NCBI GenBank assembly: GCA_900539425.1 | Contig: UQBX01000006.1 | Span: forward strand, 17,274 to 81,273 | Length of the DNA stretch: 64,000 nucleotides | Reading direction: 5' to 3' | From: an uncultured Oscillospiraceae bacterium | GTDB lineage: Bacteria > Bacillota > Clostridia > Oscillospirales > Acutalibacteraceae | Shown: positions 50,152 through 59,415 of the stretch, in pieces | Numbering within the stretch: the first letter of the stretch is position 1 | Layout: each line of letters begins with the position of its first letter | The notes under the pieces: generated by a model | Seen by the model: only the letters and a program-made list of their open reading frames with translations | The model's database searches: none | What the model was told of the DNA's origin: nothing | Made by a program: the position numbers and the translations under genes

Positions 50152-51009
50152 ATGACTACATTTGAAAATAAAAAATTTGATGAAGAACGTGCCCTTTACG
50201 GCGTGGATGGAGTTGTGTTAAAAAACTGTGCTTTTGACGGCCCTGCGGACGGTGAAAGCGCTTTAAAAGAAAGCAGAAACGTGGAGGTTTACAATACTTT
50301 CTGCAATCTTCGCTATCCATTTTGGCACGATGATAATCTTATAATTGATTCATGTGATATGACACAACTGTGCCGTGCGGCGCTTTGGTATTCAAACGAT
50401 ATTGATATCAGGTCAACAAAACTGCACGGTATAAAAGCACTTCGTGAGTGCAGCAACGTAAAGCTTCAAAACTGTGATATAATTTCGCCCGAATTTGGGT
50501 GGTCGGTAAGAAATATCACTATGGAAAACTGTACTGCTCAGTCAGAATATTTTATGATGCGCAGTGAGGATTTGAAATTTATAAATGTAGATTTTAAAGG
50601 TAAATATTCTTTTCAGTATATAAATAATGCTGTGTTTGAAAACTGCAGTCTTGATACAAAAGATGCTTTTTGGCACGCTCACAATGTTACCGTAAAAAAC
50701 AGCTTGGTAAAAGGCGAGTATCTTGCGTGGTATTCTGAAGATATTACGTTTATAAACTGCAAAATTATCGGCACACAGCCGCTTTGCTATTGCAAAAATC
50801 TTAAACTGATTAACTGTGAAATGGTGGATACTGATCTCTGCTTTGAAAAATCTGAAGTTGAGGCGGTAATCACCACACCTGTGGTTAGTATTAAAAATCC
50901 GTATTCGGGAAAGATAACCGTTCCGTCCGTAGGTGAAATAATTATTGATGATAAAAATGCAAAGGCGTGTATAGATGTTAAAAACGGACAAAAGCATTTC
51001 TGCGCCTGA
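50152..51009 (+). CDS. DUF3737-family right-handed beta-helix protein
   Basis: The ATG at 50152 has a GGGAGGG site at the best distance; other in-frame starts at 50137 (GTG) and 50149 are possible. The 285-residue protein is made of short repeated units (FINVDFKG, FENCSLDTKD, VKNSLVKGEY, FINCKIIGT), typical of a right-handed beta-helix, and matches DUF3737. Function is unknown and there is no signal peptide. A MATE transporter gene follows 15 bp downstream. Confidence 0.85.
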   Translation: MTTFENKKFDEERALYGVDGVVLKNCAFDGPADGESALKESRNVEVYNTFCNLRYPFWHDDNLIIDSCDMTQLCRAALWYSNDIDIRSTKLHGIKALRECSNVKLQNCDIISPEFGWSVRNITMENCTAQSEYFMMRSEDLKFINVDFKGKYSFQYINNAVFENCSLDTKDAFWHAHNVTVKNSLVKGEYLAWYSEDITFINCKIIGTQPLCYCKNLKLINCEMVDTDLCFEKSEVEAVITTPVVSIKNPYSGKITVPSVGEIIIDDKNAKACIDVKNGQKHFCA

Positions 51010-51024
51010 TACAATCTTATTATA

Positions 51025-52371
51025 ATGAAACAAAAATTACATTTTCGCGCAGAGAGGTCTCAGCTTTTCAAAACGCTTGTTCTGCTGGCTCTTCCTACTG
51101 TTGTAGAGCAGATTCTCTCCACGCTCCTCCAATATGTTGATACGGCAATGGTAGGCAGGCTCGGTGAGCAGGCTACCGCCTCCGTAAGCATAACCACAAA
51201 TGTTACATGGCTTGTAAACAGCGCTCCCACGGCTATCGGCACGGCAGCGCTTGTTCTTATATCCAAAGCTTACGGAGCCCGGGATTTCAGCCTTGTGAAA
51301 AAGCTGTTAAACCAGGCGTTTATTCTTGCATCGGCAGCAGGTGTTATTCTCGGAGCCGCTTCCATTGTTCTCAGCCCGTTCATTCCCGTGTGGATGGGTG
51401 CTGAGGAATCGGTCTGCCCTCAGGCCTCGCGTTATTTCTTCATAATAAGTCTGCCGCTTGTTTTTCGTTCTCTTTCAACGGTAATGGGTTATTCGCTGAG
51501 AGCGGTGAGAAATACTAAAACGCCTATGATAATAAGCGTTATATCAAACGGCATAAATATTGTTTTAAACTATATTCTTATTTATGTATTAGAATTAGGG
51601 GTGGACGGAGCTGCTGCAGCATCGGCTGTTTCATACACGGTTTCAGGTATACTTATGCTGAATGCCTGCCGAAAAAATGAGTTTTTCAGATTTAAGCTGA
51701 AAACAACACATTCGGATAAAGCGATACTCAAAGAATATCTGCGGCTGGGCGCACCTGTTTTCGGAAGCAGTGCCGTTTCTTGCCTGGGGTATGTTGTTTT
51801 CGCAAGCCTTGTTTCGGGTATGGGCACCACCGTTTTTGCAGCTCACTCAATAGCCGTAACGGCTGAGACCATTTTCTATGTTCCGGGATACGGCCTTCGT
51901 TCTGCCGCCTCAACACTTGTGGGCAACGCAAGGGGAGAGCGCAGTTCGCATAAACTGAAAGAAACGGGCAAGCTGAGCATTGCTCTGACAATTGCCGTTA
52001 TGTGCGTCAGCGGCGTTGTGCTCTATTTGGGTTCAACATTGCTTATGAGCCTTTTTACTCCCAGCGAAAGGGTGATAGAACTCGGTTCGCAAATGTTAAA
52101 AATAGTTGCATTTTCCGAGCCGTTTTTCGGCCTTATGGTTGTGCTTGAGGGGATTTTTTACGGCTTAGGGCGCACCAAATACGCCTTTTTTGTGGAAAGC
52201 TTCGGAATGTGGGCAGTAAGAATATTGTTCACTTTTCTATGCGTGCGTGTATGGGGACTCGGCCTGAGTGCTGTTTGGTATTGCATGATAGCGGATAATA
52301 TATGTAAAGCGCTTATGTTTGCAATTCCTTTTATGATGAAATCAAAGCGAGAGAAATTGTTTAAGGTATAA
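51025..52371 (+). CDS. MATE-family efflux transporter
   Basis: The 448-residue protein has 12 hydrophobic segments and the MATE N-terminal core (LALPTVVEQILSTLLQYVDT, AMVGRLGEQATASVS). It would export organic cations or other small molecules using a Na+ or H+ gradient. No clear Shine-Dalgarno precedes the ATG, so translation may be coupled to the upstream DUF3737 gene. Confidence 0.92.
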   Translation: MKQKLHFRAERSQLFKTLVLLALPTVVEQILSTLLQYVDTAMVGRLGEQATASVSITTNVTWLVNSAPTAIGTAALVLISKAYGARDFSLVKKLLNQAFILASAAGVILGAASIVLSPFIPVWMGAEESVCPQASRYFFIISLPLVFRSLSTVMGYSLRAVRNTKTPMIISVISNGINIVLNYILIYVLELGVDGAAAASAVSYTVSGILMLNACRKNEFFRFKLKTTHSDKAILKEYLRLGAPVFGSSAVSCLGYVVFASLVSGMGTTVFAAHSIAVTAETIFYVPGYGLRSAASTLVGNARGERSSHKLKETGKLSIALTIAVMCVSGVVLYLGSTLLMSLFTPSERVIELGSQMLKIVAFSEPFFGLMVVLEGIFYGLGRTKYAFFVESFGMWAVRILFTFLCVRVWGLGLSAVWYCMIADNICKALMFAIPFMMKSKREKLFKV

Positions 52372-52380
52372 TGTTAATCA

Positions 52381-52412
52381 AAAAGCGGCGGTCTTTTGAC
52401 TGCCGCTTTTTT
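52381..52412 (+). terminator. Terminator after the MATE gene
   Basis: A 13-bp stem with one wobble pair (52381-52393 with 52398-52410) followed by a T-run. Confidence 0.88.
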
Positions 52413-52581
52413 GTGTGCAGTATAAATAATAAGCAAAGAAAATAATGTGATAGTATTTCAATAAGGCAATCGGCATATTGGTTAAAAAACGGTCGCTTTT
52501 TTTGGGCATTTAGATAATGGTTTATGATATTTTATGATGATATAATATTATTTAGCCTATATTATTAAAGGAGGATGTGTT

Positions 52582-54315
52582 TTGAATTTAAGTAAAGTCA
52601 AGAAAATAGCTTCAGATGCCAAAACATACTGGAAGCGTCCGATGCCGGGAAAGTACATGCCGTTTAAGGAAATAACCGCATACTCGGTTGGCGGTATAGG
52701 TGTGTATTTTCTTATTTTTTGTATTCAGCAGCTTACTCTCAGTACAACTAACTTAATTATAGGTAACTCTATCGGTATTGAGCCTAATTTCATGTATTTG
52801 CTCTACGCAATATCAATTATTGTTTCGTTCCCAACGACGGCATTCAGAGCAAATATTATTGATAACGCCAGAAGTAAGCAGGGTAAATACAGACCCTACC
52901 TTCTTTATATGGCGTTCCCTACGGCGGCCATTGTTATAGGCATGGTTATGGTGCCGTACGAAAAAATAGAAAGTCAAATTATAAAAGGTATAATAGTTCT
53001 CCTTTTCAATATCGGCATTCAGTTCTTTTATTGGTTTTATTATGAAGCATATGAAAACCTTATTATGGTTCTCTCTCCGGATACCCAGGAAAGAGCTGAT
53101 GTTCTTACAATTAAATCTGTAGTATATTCGCTTGCCCCTTCAATTGCAACGGCTGTATTGCCGATCGTTGCCTCTTGGGTAACTGATGACGGTTCTATAA
53201 CCGATATGAATGTTTACAGAATACTTTATCCTCCTTTTGCATTGCTCGGTGTATTTGCAGCAGTATACATATACGCAAACACTCAGGAAAGAATAGTTCA
53301 GGCAAAAACACATGTTATCAGAATCAAATTCTGGGATGCGCTTAAAGCAGTAGCTAAGAACAAACTTTTCTGGGTTATATCTCTTGCTTCATGGGTAGGC
53401 TTCCTTGAAACTACTTACAGCCAGATGATAAACTGGTGCTATGAGTACCACAGCAAAGGTGAAATTTCCCCTGCGGCGTTCAGCGTCCTGGGCCTTATCG
53501 TCGGAAATGCAAGCTTCTGGGGAATGCTTGCCGCTCCGTTTGCAATCAGAAAATGGGGCAAGAAAAAAGTTGTAATCGTAACTAATGTTATGAATGCTTT
53601 CTTCCTGGCGTTGCTATATCCGGTTGTGCGGTCAGAACCTAAAAATATGATCTGGGCAATCGCCATGGTTTTGTTCATGAATTACCTGATGACTTCATTC
53701 GGCGTAATTCTTACCCCTGCTATGAACGCAGATATGCGTGATTATCAGCAGTATATCACCGGCGAAAGAATAGACGGAATGTTCTCTACCGTCAGCCTTA
53801 TAGGTACGGTTATAACGCTTGCTACAAGCGGCGTCGTTCCGTCAGTATATCAAAACCTCGGAATTAATGAAACCGTTCTTAGAGAACGTATTGATGAGAT
53901 CGTTAATATAACGGGCAAATCTGCCGTGGATATGCTGCAGTCCCCTTATAACGTGCTTTATCTGCCGGATATTTTCAAGGAAGTATTTACGGTAATAGTT
54001 ATTCTTTCGGTTGTCGGCGCGGTTATGAATGTTATTCCGTTCTTCTTCTATGATATGACGGAAATTCGCCAGCGTGGCATAATCAATGTTCTCAAAGTAC
54101 GTGCTTTGTTTGAAGACTACGGCAACAATGTACTCAGAGATAAGGATATTGTTGGAACCATTGATATGATAGAAAAATCGGCTGAACTCGAAAAGGCACA
54201 GCCCAAAGATCTTAAAGAGCTCAAAGCTAAGATAAAATCAGCTTCGTCAAAGTTAGCCAAAAAGGCGGCTAAAAAAGAATACAGAGCCGCTGTTGACTAT
54301 AACGATGATATTTAG
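52582..54315 (+). CDS. GPH-family glycoside:cation symporter with long C-terminal extension
   Basis: A TTG start at 52582 has a strong AAAGGAGG site 7 bp upstream, and no nearby ATG is as well placed. The 577-residue protein has 12 membrane segments and the GPH N-terminal patterns (RPMPGKYMPFKEITAYSVGG, RSKQGKYRPYLLYM). The last ~90 residues are a charged, lysine-rich cytoplasmic tail, longer than the ~450-480 residues usual for the family. It probably imports maltodextrins or other glycosides, with the alpha-glucosidase two genes downstream acting on the sugar. Confidence 0.87.
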   Translation: MNLSKVKKIASDAKTYWKRPMPGKYMPFKEITAYSVGGIGVYFLIFCIQQLTLSTTNLIIGNSIGIEPNFMYLLYAISIIVSFPTTAFRANIIDNARSKQGKYRPYLLYMAFPTAAIVIGMVMVPYEKIESQIIKGIIVLLFNIGIQFFYWFYYEAYENLIMVLSPDTQERADVLTIKSVVYSLAPSIATAVLPIVASWVTDDGSITDMNVYRILYPPFALLGVFAAVYIYANTQERIVQAKTHVIRIKFWDALKAVAKNKLFWVISLASWVGFLETTYSQMINWCYEYHSKGEISPAAFSVLGLIVGNASFWGMLAAPFAIRKWGKKKVVIVTNVMNAFFLALLYPVVRSEPKNMIWAIAMVLFMNYLMTSFGVILTPAMNADMRDYQQYITGERIDGMFSTVSLIGTVITLATSGVVPSVYQNLGINETVLRERIDEIVNITGKSAVDMLQSPYNVLYLPDIFKEVFTVIVILSVVGAVMNVIPFFFYDMTEIRQRGIINVLKVRALFEDYGNNVLRDKDIVGTIDMIEKSAELEKAQPKDLKELKAKIKSASSKLAKKAAKKEYRAAVDYNDDI

Positions 54316-54330
54316 ATCTCAAAGATAGTT

Positions 54331-55056
54331 ATGGATGAAATGCGCAAATTCGATTCTCCCGAATGGCAGTTTAAGCTTGAAGAGGCAAAGAAGATAGCAG
54401 CGGCAGGTCTTGACGGCCTTACTTCTGATTCTTATGAAGAGCTTAACGCAGTGCTTGCAAGAGCAAAGGCAATGCCCAAGGAAACAAAGGTGCAGAAAGA
54501 AGAGCGTGCTTCAGCCATAGAATCTGCTAAAAACAGAATTTACAGCAAAAAGATAATAGAGAAAAAACACGGCGGTCATATAGAGGAGTTTGATACTTCC
54601 GTATTTGAATCCCTGTTTGAAAGAGAAGATAATAACCTTGAGGAGCGCACTAAAATCGAAGAAGAAATCAGCAAGGCTAAAAAGGCAAAGAACCCTGCTG
54701 AAGTTCAGAAACTCAAAGATAAGCGCACAAAACTCAGGGAAGAGAAGAAAATTATTGATGCTGAAATCAAAAAGGCAACAGATGAAAACTCATATTTCAA
54801 TAAACTTGCTAAACCCTATATTGATTCAGTAAAGCTTATTAAACAGGCAGATAATTACCGCCATTATCAGGATATTAAAGATCTTTATGATGAGGCTAAA
54901 GAGCGCGCCGAAGAAGCACTCAGAATAGAAGAAGAAAAAGAAAGAGCTTTGAAAGAAGAGCAAAAGGCTATGAAAGAAAAGCTCAAAGCTGAAAAAGCTC
55001 ATAAAAAAACTGAGAAAAAGCAGGAAAAGAATTCTAAAAAATCAGATAAAAAGTAA
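54331..55056 (+). CDS. Lys/Glu-rich coiled-coil protein, unknown function
   Basis: The 241-residue protein has an N-terminal helical region and a long coiled-coil segment of EEK/KAK repeats from about residue 95 to the end, finishing in a basic lysine-rich tail. It starts 15 bp after the symporter gene, whose own C-terminus is similarly charged. No strong ribosome site is visible, which suggests coupling. I do not recognise the family. Its placement between a sugar symporter and a glucosidase hints at a role tied to sugar uptake. Confidence 0.7.
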   Translation: MDEMRKFDSPEWQFKLEEAKKIAAAGLDGLTSDSYEELNAVLARAKAMPKETKVQKEERASAIESAKNRIYSKKIIEKKHGGHIEEFDTSVFESLFEREDNNLEERTKIEEEISKAKKAKNPAEVQKLKDKRTKLREEKKIIDAEIKKATDENSYFNKLAKPYIDSVKLIKQADNYRHYQDIKDLYDEAKERAEEALRIEEEKERALKEEQKAMKEKLKAEKAHKKTEKKQEKNSKKSDKK

Positions 55057-55111
55057 TTGCAAATGATTTAAAAGAAATATTTCATTGTAGTTTGAATCGG
55101 AGGTGTTTGTT

Positions 55112-56767
55112 ATGAAAGACTGGTTCAAAAATCTTGTTGTCTATCAAATATGGCCTCGCTCATTTTGCGACGGCAACGGAGACGGTATAGGCGATCTTCA
55201 GGGCGTTCTTAGCAAAATGGATTATCTTGAAAGCCTTGGAATAAACTGTATATGGTTTTCGCCGCTCTACCCGTCGCCAAATGCCGATTACGGCTATGAT
55301 ATTGCGGATTATATGAATATTAATCCCGAATACGGCGATATGGAACTGTTTAAAAAAGTTCTTGACGAAGCTCATTCCAGAGGTATCAAGGTAATAATGG
55401 ATCTTGTTGTAAATCATACATCTGATGAGCATGAGTGGTTCAAAAAATCAAAAGATCCGTCCTCTCCTTACCACGATTATTATTTTTGGCGAAAGGGAAA
55501 AGGCAAGCGCCCTCCTAATAACTGGCTTTCATGTTTTGAGGGCGGAGCATGGGAATATGACGAAAAGATAGACGAATATTATCTTCATGTATTTGCTAAA
55601 AAACAGCCCGATCTCAATCACGATAATCCAAAGGTCAGAGAAGAAGTTAAGAATATTCTGCGCTTCTGGCTTGATTTGGGCGTTGACGGATTTAGAGAAG
55701 ATGTTATCACGTTCATTTCAAAAAAAGAGGGACTTCCCAACGGTTTGCCGCTTCCTACTGCCTGCGGTATAGAAAATTATATGGACGGCCCTCACATTCA
55801 CGAGTATCTGCGTGAATACCGTGATGTTACAGATAAATACGATTGCTTTACAGTAGGCGAGGCGCCTATGATGACACCGTCAAACGCACTGAAATACATA
55901 GGCGGCGAAAACAGGGAACTCGATTTGATGTTCCATTTTCAGCACATGGACGCAGATTGTATCCTGATGGATTATCTGCAGACTAAATTTAATTTAAAAA
56001 AGATGAAACACGCTTTTTCAAAATGGCAGTATAAGCTAAACGGCAAAGCGTGGAATACTCTTTACATAGAAAACCATGATCACCCGCGTATAATTTCCCG
56101 CTACGGAAGCGAAAAATACCGTGTGGAATCAGGTAAAATGCTTGCCAATATGTATATGCTTCAGCAGGGTACGCCCTTTATATATCAGGGGCAGGAAATC
56201 GGAATGACAAATATACGCCTTGACAGCGTTTCTGATTATGTTGACTGTTTTGTTCAGAATAATTATAAAACTGCCAGGGAAAAACTTCATTTTCCGAAAA
56301 AGCTTTGCGAAGAGCTTGCGTTTAAGTCTACAAGGGATAATTCCCGTACTCCGGTTCAGTGGAGCGCAGAGAAAAATGCCGGCTTTACAACAGGTACACC
56401 GTGGTTTTACGTAAATCCGAATTATAAGGAGATAAACGCCGCCTCTCAGGAAGATGACCCGGATTCAATTCTTAATCATTACAGGGCGCTTATTAAATTC
56501 AAAAAGGAAAACGATGTTGCTGTATGGGGCGATTACAAAGAGCACTATAAAAATTCTGATAAACTTTATGTTTATGAGCGCAATTATCAAGGCAAACGTC
56601 TTCTTGTTATAAATTCGTTTACAGAAGAAAATGTTGCTTTTGAAGCTCCTGACGGCTTTGATCTTGAAAAAGGCAAACCTATTCTCTGTAATTATAAAAA
56701 TCCCACAGTACAGGGAAACGGATTTAAAACACGTCCTTATGAAACTCGTGTTTACTATTTTGAATAA
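55112..56767 (+). CDS. Alpha-glucosidase, glycoside hydrolase family 13 (oligo-1,6-glucosidase-like)
   Basis: The ATG at 55112 has a CGGAGG site; a GTG at 55103 is less likely. The 551-residue cytoplasmic enzyme has the GH13 barrel with nucleophile Asp197 in DGFREDV, acid/base Glu250 in VGEAP and Asp323 in ENHDHPR. Patterns such as YQIWPRSFCDGNGDGIGD and QPDLNHDNP match oligo-1,6-glucosidases and alpha-glucosidases that release glucose from isomaltose or short maltodextrins. The upstream symporter fits import followed by hydrolysis. Confidence 0.92.
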   Translation: MKDWFKNLVVYQIWPRSFCDGNGDGIGDLQGVLSKMDYLESLGINCIWFSPLYPSPNADYGYDIADYMNINPEYGDMELFKKVLDEAHSRGIKVIMDLVVNHTSDEHEWFKKSKDPSSPYHDYYFWRKGKGKRPPNNWLSCFEGGAWEYDEKIDEYYLHVFAKKQPDLNHDNPKVREEVKNILRFWLDLGVDGFREDVITFISKKEGLPNGLPLPTACGIENYMDGPHIHEYLREYRDVTDKYDCFTVGEAPMMTPSNALKYIGGENRELDLMFHFQHMDADCILMDYLQTKFNLKKMKHAFSKWQYKLNGKAWNTLYIENHDHPRIISRYGSEKYRVESGKMLANMYMLQQGTPFIYQGQEIGMTNIRLDSVSDYVDCFVQNNYKTAREKLHFPKKLCEELAFKSTRDNSRTPVQWSAEKNAGFTTGTPWFYVNPNYKEINAASQEDDPDSILNHYRALIKFKKENDVAVWGDYKEHYKNSDKLYVYERNYQGKRLLVINSFTEENVAFEAPDGFDLEKGKPILCNYKNPTVQGNGFKTRPYETRVYYFE

Positions 56768-56781
56768 TGAAATAAAACAAA

Positions 56782-56816
56782 ACATCTCGGGCAAAATAAG
56801 TCCGAGGTGTTTTTTT
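56782..56816 (+). terminator. Terminator-like hairpin that contains the spoVAD Shine-Dalgarno
   Basis: A 9-bp stem with one wobble pair (56782-56790 with 56802-56810) is followed by a T-run that ends at the spoVAD ATG (56817). The 3' arm CCGAGGTGT contains the GAGGTG ribosome site. Folding would both end the glucosidase transcript and hide this site. Confidence 0.75.
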
Positions 56817-57818
56817 ATGAAAATAAAAGGGAAAACAGCGTTTTTGGACAGCCCTCCCGTAGTTGCAGGCTCAGCGGGAGTCTGCGGCAAAAAAGAGGGG
56901 GAAGGCCCGCTTGCCGGTGATTTTGACGCCGTCTTTGAAGATACAACAATGGGGCAGGATTCTTATGAACTTGCCGAATCCGCCATGCTCCATGAGGCAA
57001 TTATACTCGCCCTTAAAAATTCTGAAACAGCAGCGTCAGATGTGAATTTTGTTTTAAGCGGCGACCTGCTCAATCAGTGTATGGGCAGTTCATTTGCACT
57101 CAAGGATCTGATGGTTCCTTCAATAGGTCTTTACGGGGCGTGTTCAACAATGGCGCTGTCATTAAGTGTTGGCTCAATGCTGGTGGACTGCGGCGCTGAA
57201 TGCGTGGCTGCTGCCACTTCAAGCCATTTCTGCTCGTCTGAAAGGCAATTCAGATATCCGCTTGAATACGGCGGTCAGCGTCCTCCCACAGCTCAGTGGA
57301 CTGTAACCGGAGCAGGATGTGCAGTCGTTAAAAAAAGCGGAAGCGGAATTAAAATTCCCGCTGTTTCAATCGGAACTATTTGCGATATGGGTATCACCGA
57401 TGCCAATAATATGGGCGCGGCGATGGCGCCTGCCGCTGAAAAAACAATATTTGATTTTCTGTGCGATACTAAGAGCGCTCCGCTTGATTATGATATGATA
57501 CTGACAGGCGATCTCGGCTATACAGGTTCACAGCTTCTTTATGAATTGCTTGAAAAAGAGCACGGGCTTGATATCAGAGAGGTACACAAGGATTGCGGTC
57601 TGCTTATATTTGATCGTGAAAAGCAGGATGTTAACAGCGGCGGTTCTGGATGCGGGTGCAGTGCATCGGTGCTTTGCTCTCACATTTTAAAGCAGATGCG
57701 GGAGGGGAAACTTAAAAAAGTGCTTTTTGTTGCTACGGGAGCACTTATGTCGCCTACATCAAGTAAACAGGGGCAGCCTATTCCGGGTATTGCGCATGCT
57801 GTTATGCTGGAGGTGTGA
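56817..57818 (+). CDS. spoVAD: Stage V sporulation protein AD
   Basis: The start at 56817 (MKIKGKTAFLD) gives 333 residues, the family length. Visible SpoVAD (thiolase-like fold) segments are GLYGACSTMALSLSVGSMLV, VSIGTICDMGITDANNMGAAMAPAA and a C-terminal GALMSPTSSKQGQPIPGIAHAV. SpoVAD is a DPA-binding component of the spore inner-membrane channel that loads and releases Ca-dipicolinate. Its partners spoVAC and spoVAE are 2.5 and 3.9 kb away, not in one operon. The Shine-Dalgarno sits in a hairpin (see 56782). Confidence 0.93.
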   Translation: MKIKGKTAFLDSPPVVAGSAGVCGKKEGEGPLAGDFDAVFEDTTMGQDSYELAESAMLHEAIILALKNSETAASDVNFVLSGDLLNQCMGSSFALKDLMVPSIGLYGACSTMALSLSVGSMLVDCGAECVAAATSSHFCSSERQFRYPLEYGGQRPPTAQWTVTGAGCAVVKKSGSGIKIPAVSIGTICDMGITDANNMGAAMAPAAEKTIFDFLCDTKSAPLDYDMILTGDLGYTGSQLLYELLEKEHGLDIREVHKDCGLLIFDREKQDVNSGGSGCGCSASVLCSHILKQMREGKLKKVLFVATGALMSPTSSKQGQPIPGIAHAVMLEV

Positions 57819-57819
57819 T

Positions 57820-57987
57820 ATGGATATAAAAAACAATATAAAAGTAATGGGAACATTTCAAAAAACAGTAAATATACTTTACGGAGTTATTACTGCAATC
57901 AGAATAATAGCCGTGGCTTTTCTTGTGCTTCAGGCAGTTCTGCTAATAGTTTCTCCGGACAAATCTTCTCTTAAACAGCTGAAATGA
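57820..57987 (+). CDS. 55-residue membrane protein after spoVAD
   Basis: The ATG at 57820 follows a GGAGGTG site overlapping the end of spoVAD. The 55-residue protein has one hydrophobic helix (about 25-45, VITAIRIIAVAFLVLQAVL). It is not SpoVAE or SpoVAC. No family is recognised. The position, one base after spoVAD's stop, makes a sporulation role possible. Confidence 0.65.
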   Translation: MDIKNNIKVMGTFQKTVNILYGVITAIRIIAVAFLVLQAVLLIVSPDKSSLKQLK

Positions 57988-58040
57988 TTAAAGAGCAAAT
58001 ACTAAAAATAATAAATAAAACTTGTTTTTATATAAGTCTG

Positions 58041-58075
58041 AAAAGCCGCCTTTGTTTGACAAAAGACGGCTTTTT
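58041..58075 (+). terminator. Terminator after the spoVAD operon
   Basis: Stem AAAAGCCG (58041-58048) and CGGCTTTT (58067-58074), extended inwards with one mismatch, followed by T-rich sequence. Confidence 0.75.
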
Positions 58076-58087
58076 GCGTTTAAATGT

Positions 58088-58116
58088 TTTACAATACGGT
58101 AGATTTATGATATAAT
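58088..58116 (+). promoter_or_regulatory. Sigma-A-type promoter of the acyltransferase gene
   Basis: TTTACA (58088-58093), 17-bp spacer, TATAAT (58111-58116). Confidence 0.65.
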
Positions 58117-58158
58117 TAAAAACATGAATAAATTCAACTGTATTTTACGAGGTTTATT

Positions 58159-59304
58159 ATGGGCAATGAAAAAAGTTCATTAATAATAAAAGCTCCCGAA
58201 AAAAATGAGAAGTTATACAGTGTAGAGTTCCTGAGATTTATTTTTGCGTGTGTAATTGTATATTTCCATTTTTTGCATACAAATATTATGAATTACACGG
58301 GAGGTTCGGCTTTTTATCAGAAGCTGGCAGATAATTGCTCCGGAGACAAACTCGTGGAATGCTTTTTTATTTTAAGCGGGTTCTTTTTGTTTTTTACATT
58401 TAAAAAGCATAAAGATATGTCTTTTGGCAGATTTGTTTACTCAAAAGTATCAAGATTGTGGCCCGTGCTGTTTTTTGTAGTAGCTGTTGAAACTATCTTT
58501 TTCAACAGAGGCGTGTATAACGGCTTTTTCAATGCGCTGTTTTTGCAGTGCATCGGTCTCACAACTGAATATAAAGGCATAAACTGGTATGTTTCTCCGC
58601 TTTTCTGGTCTCTTTTGTTTTATTTCGGGCTCCATAAACTTGTTAAAAAAGAAAAAAACTTTTGTTTCTTTGTTGCGCTGATTTCATATTTTGGTTATGT
58701 TGTTATATTTAATTCAGATGAAGGAGTCCTTGGGCGGGGTATAGTTTTTGGATTTCTGAGTACAGCTTTGTTCCGCTCTCTTGCCGGCATGGGCATCGGT
58801 TATCTTGTTGCCGCAGTGGTAACAGGATTAAAAGAAAACGGGGTTGATAGCAGGGTAAGGCAGAGCAAATTAGGAAATGTATTGTTTACGGCGTGTGTTT
58901 CTTTTGCCGAAATAGCTTCTCTGGTGCTTATTTTTCTGAATTGTTTTTCTGAGAAATTAAAGTGTAAAAACGATCTGTTCGTAGTAATAGTATTTGCCGT
59001 TTTACTTGTTTCTCTTTCATTCAAATGCGGTTTGGTATCGCGTATTATAAACAACAGATTTTTCGGATTTTTTGGCAGATACTCTTACAGTATTTACCTT
59101 ATTCAGCAAACAGTTATGTGGACTCTTCAGAAAACTCTGTGGCAGAACTCATCTTTTGTTCAAGACCATGCTCTGCGTTGTTTAGCTCTCTCCCTTGTTA
59201 TTGTTGTTATTGCAGGAATAGCAGTGTACTATATTGTAGAAATGCCGTCTGCAAAACTGTTTAAAATGATGGAGAAAAAGTTATTCGTCACAAAAGAAAA
59301 ATGA
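58159..59304 (+). CDS. Acyltransferase family 3 membrane protein (O-acetyltransferase-like)
   Basis: The 381-residue protein has about ten hydrophobic segments. It shows the family pattern of FLRFIFACVIVYFHF in the first helix, with the conserved His, and FILSGFFLFF shortly after. These enzymes move acyl groups to surface polysaccharides or lipids. No surface-glycan cluster is next to it, so the acceptor is unknown. Confidence 0.85.
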   Translation: MGNEKSSLIIKAPEKNEKLYSVEFLRFIFACVIVYFHFLHTNIMNYTGGSAFYQKLADNCSGDKLVECFFILSGFFLFFTFKKHKDMSFGRFVYSKVSRLWPVLFFVVAVETIFFNRGVYNGFFNALFLQCIGLTTEYKGINWYVSPLFWSLLFYFGLHKLVKKEKNFCFFVALISYFGYVVIFNSDEGVLGRGIVFGFLSTALFRSLAGMGIGYLVAAVVTGLKENGVDSRVRQSKLGNVLFTACVSFAEIASLVLIFLNCFSEKLKCKNDLFVVIVFAVLLVSLSFKCGLVSRIINNRFFGFFGRYSYSIYLIQQTVMWTLQKTLWQNSSFVQDHALRCLALSLVIVVIAGIAVYYIVEMPSAKLFKMMEKKLFVTKEK

Positions 59305-59308
59305 TATT

Positions 59309-59336
59309 CCGCGGCATTATCTGCCGCGGTTTTTTC
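59309..59336 (+). terminator. Terminator after the acyltransferase gene
   Basis: A perfect 8-bp stem (59309-59316 with 59322-59329) and T-run. Confidence 0.88.
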
Positions 59337-59415
59337 TTAAATATGGTTTTTTGGTTTTGTGTATGATAATATATAGTTAGATAAAGATTTTTCGTATTTC
59401 GAAGGAGGTGTCCGT

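Noticed and set aside
56631..56816. Extended N-terminus of SpoVAD
   Set aside because: The open frame covers the 3' end of the alpha-glucosidase and the hairpin; the ATG at 56817 matches the family start and its ribosome site.
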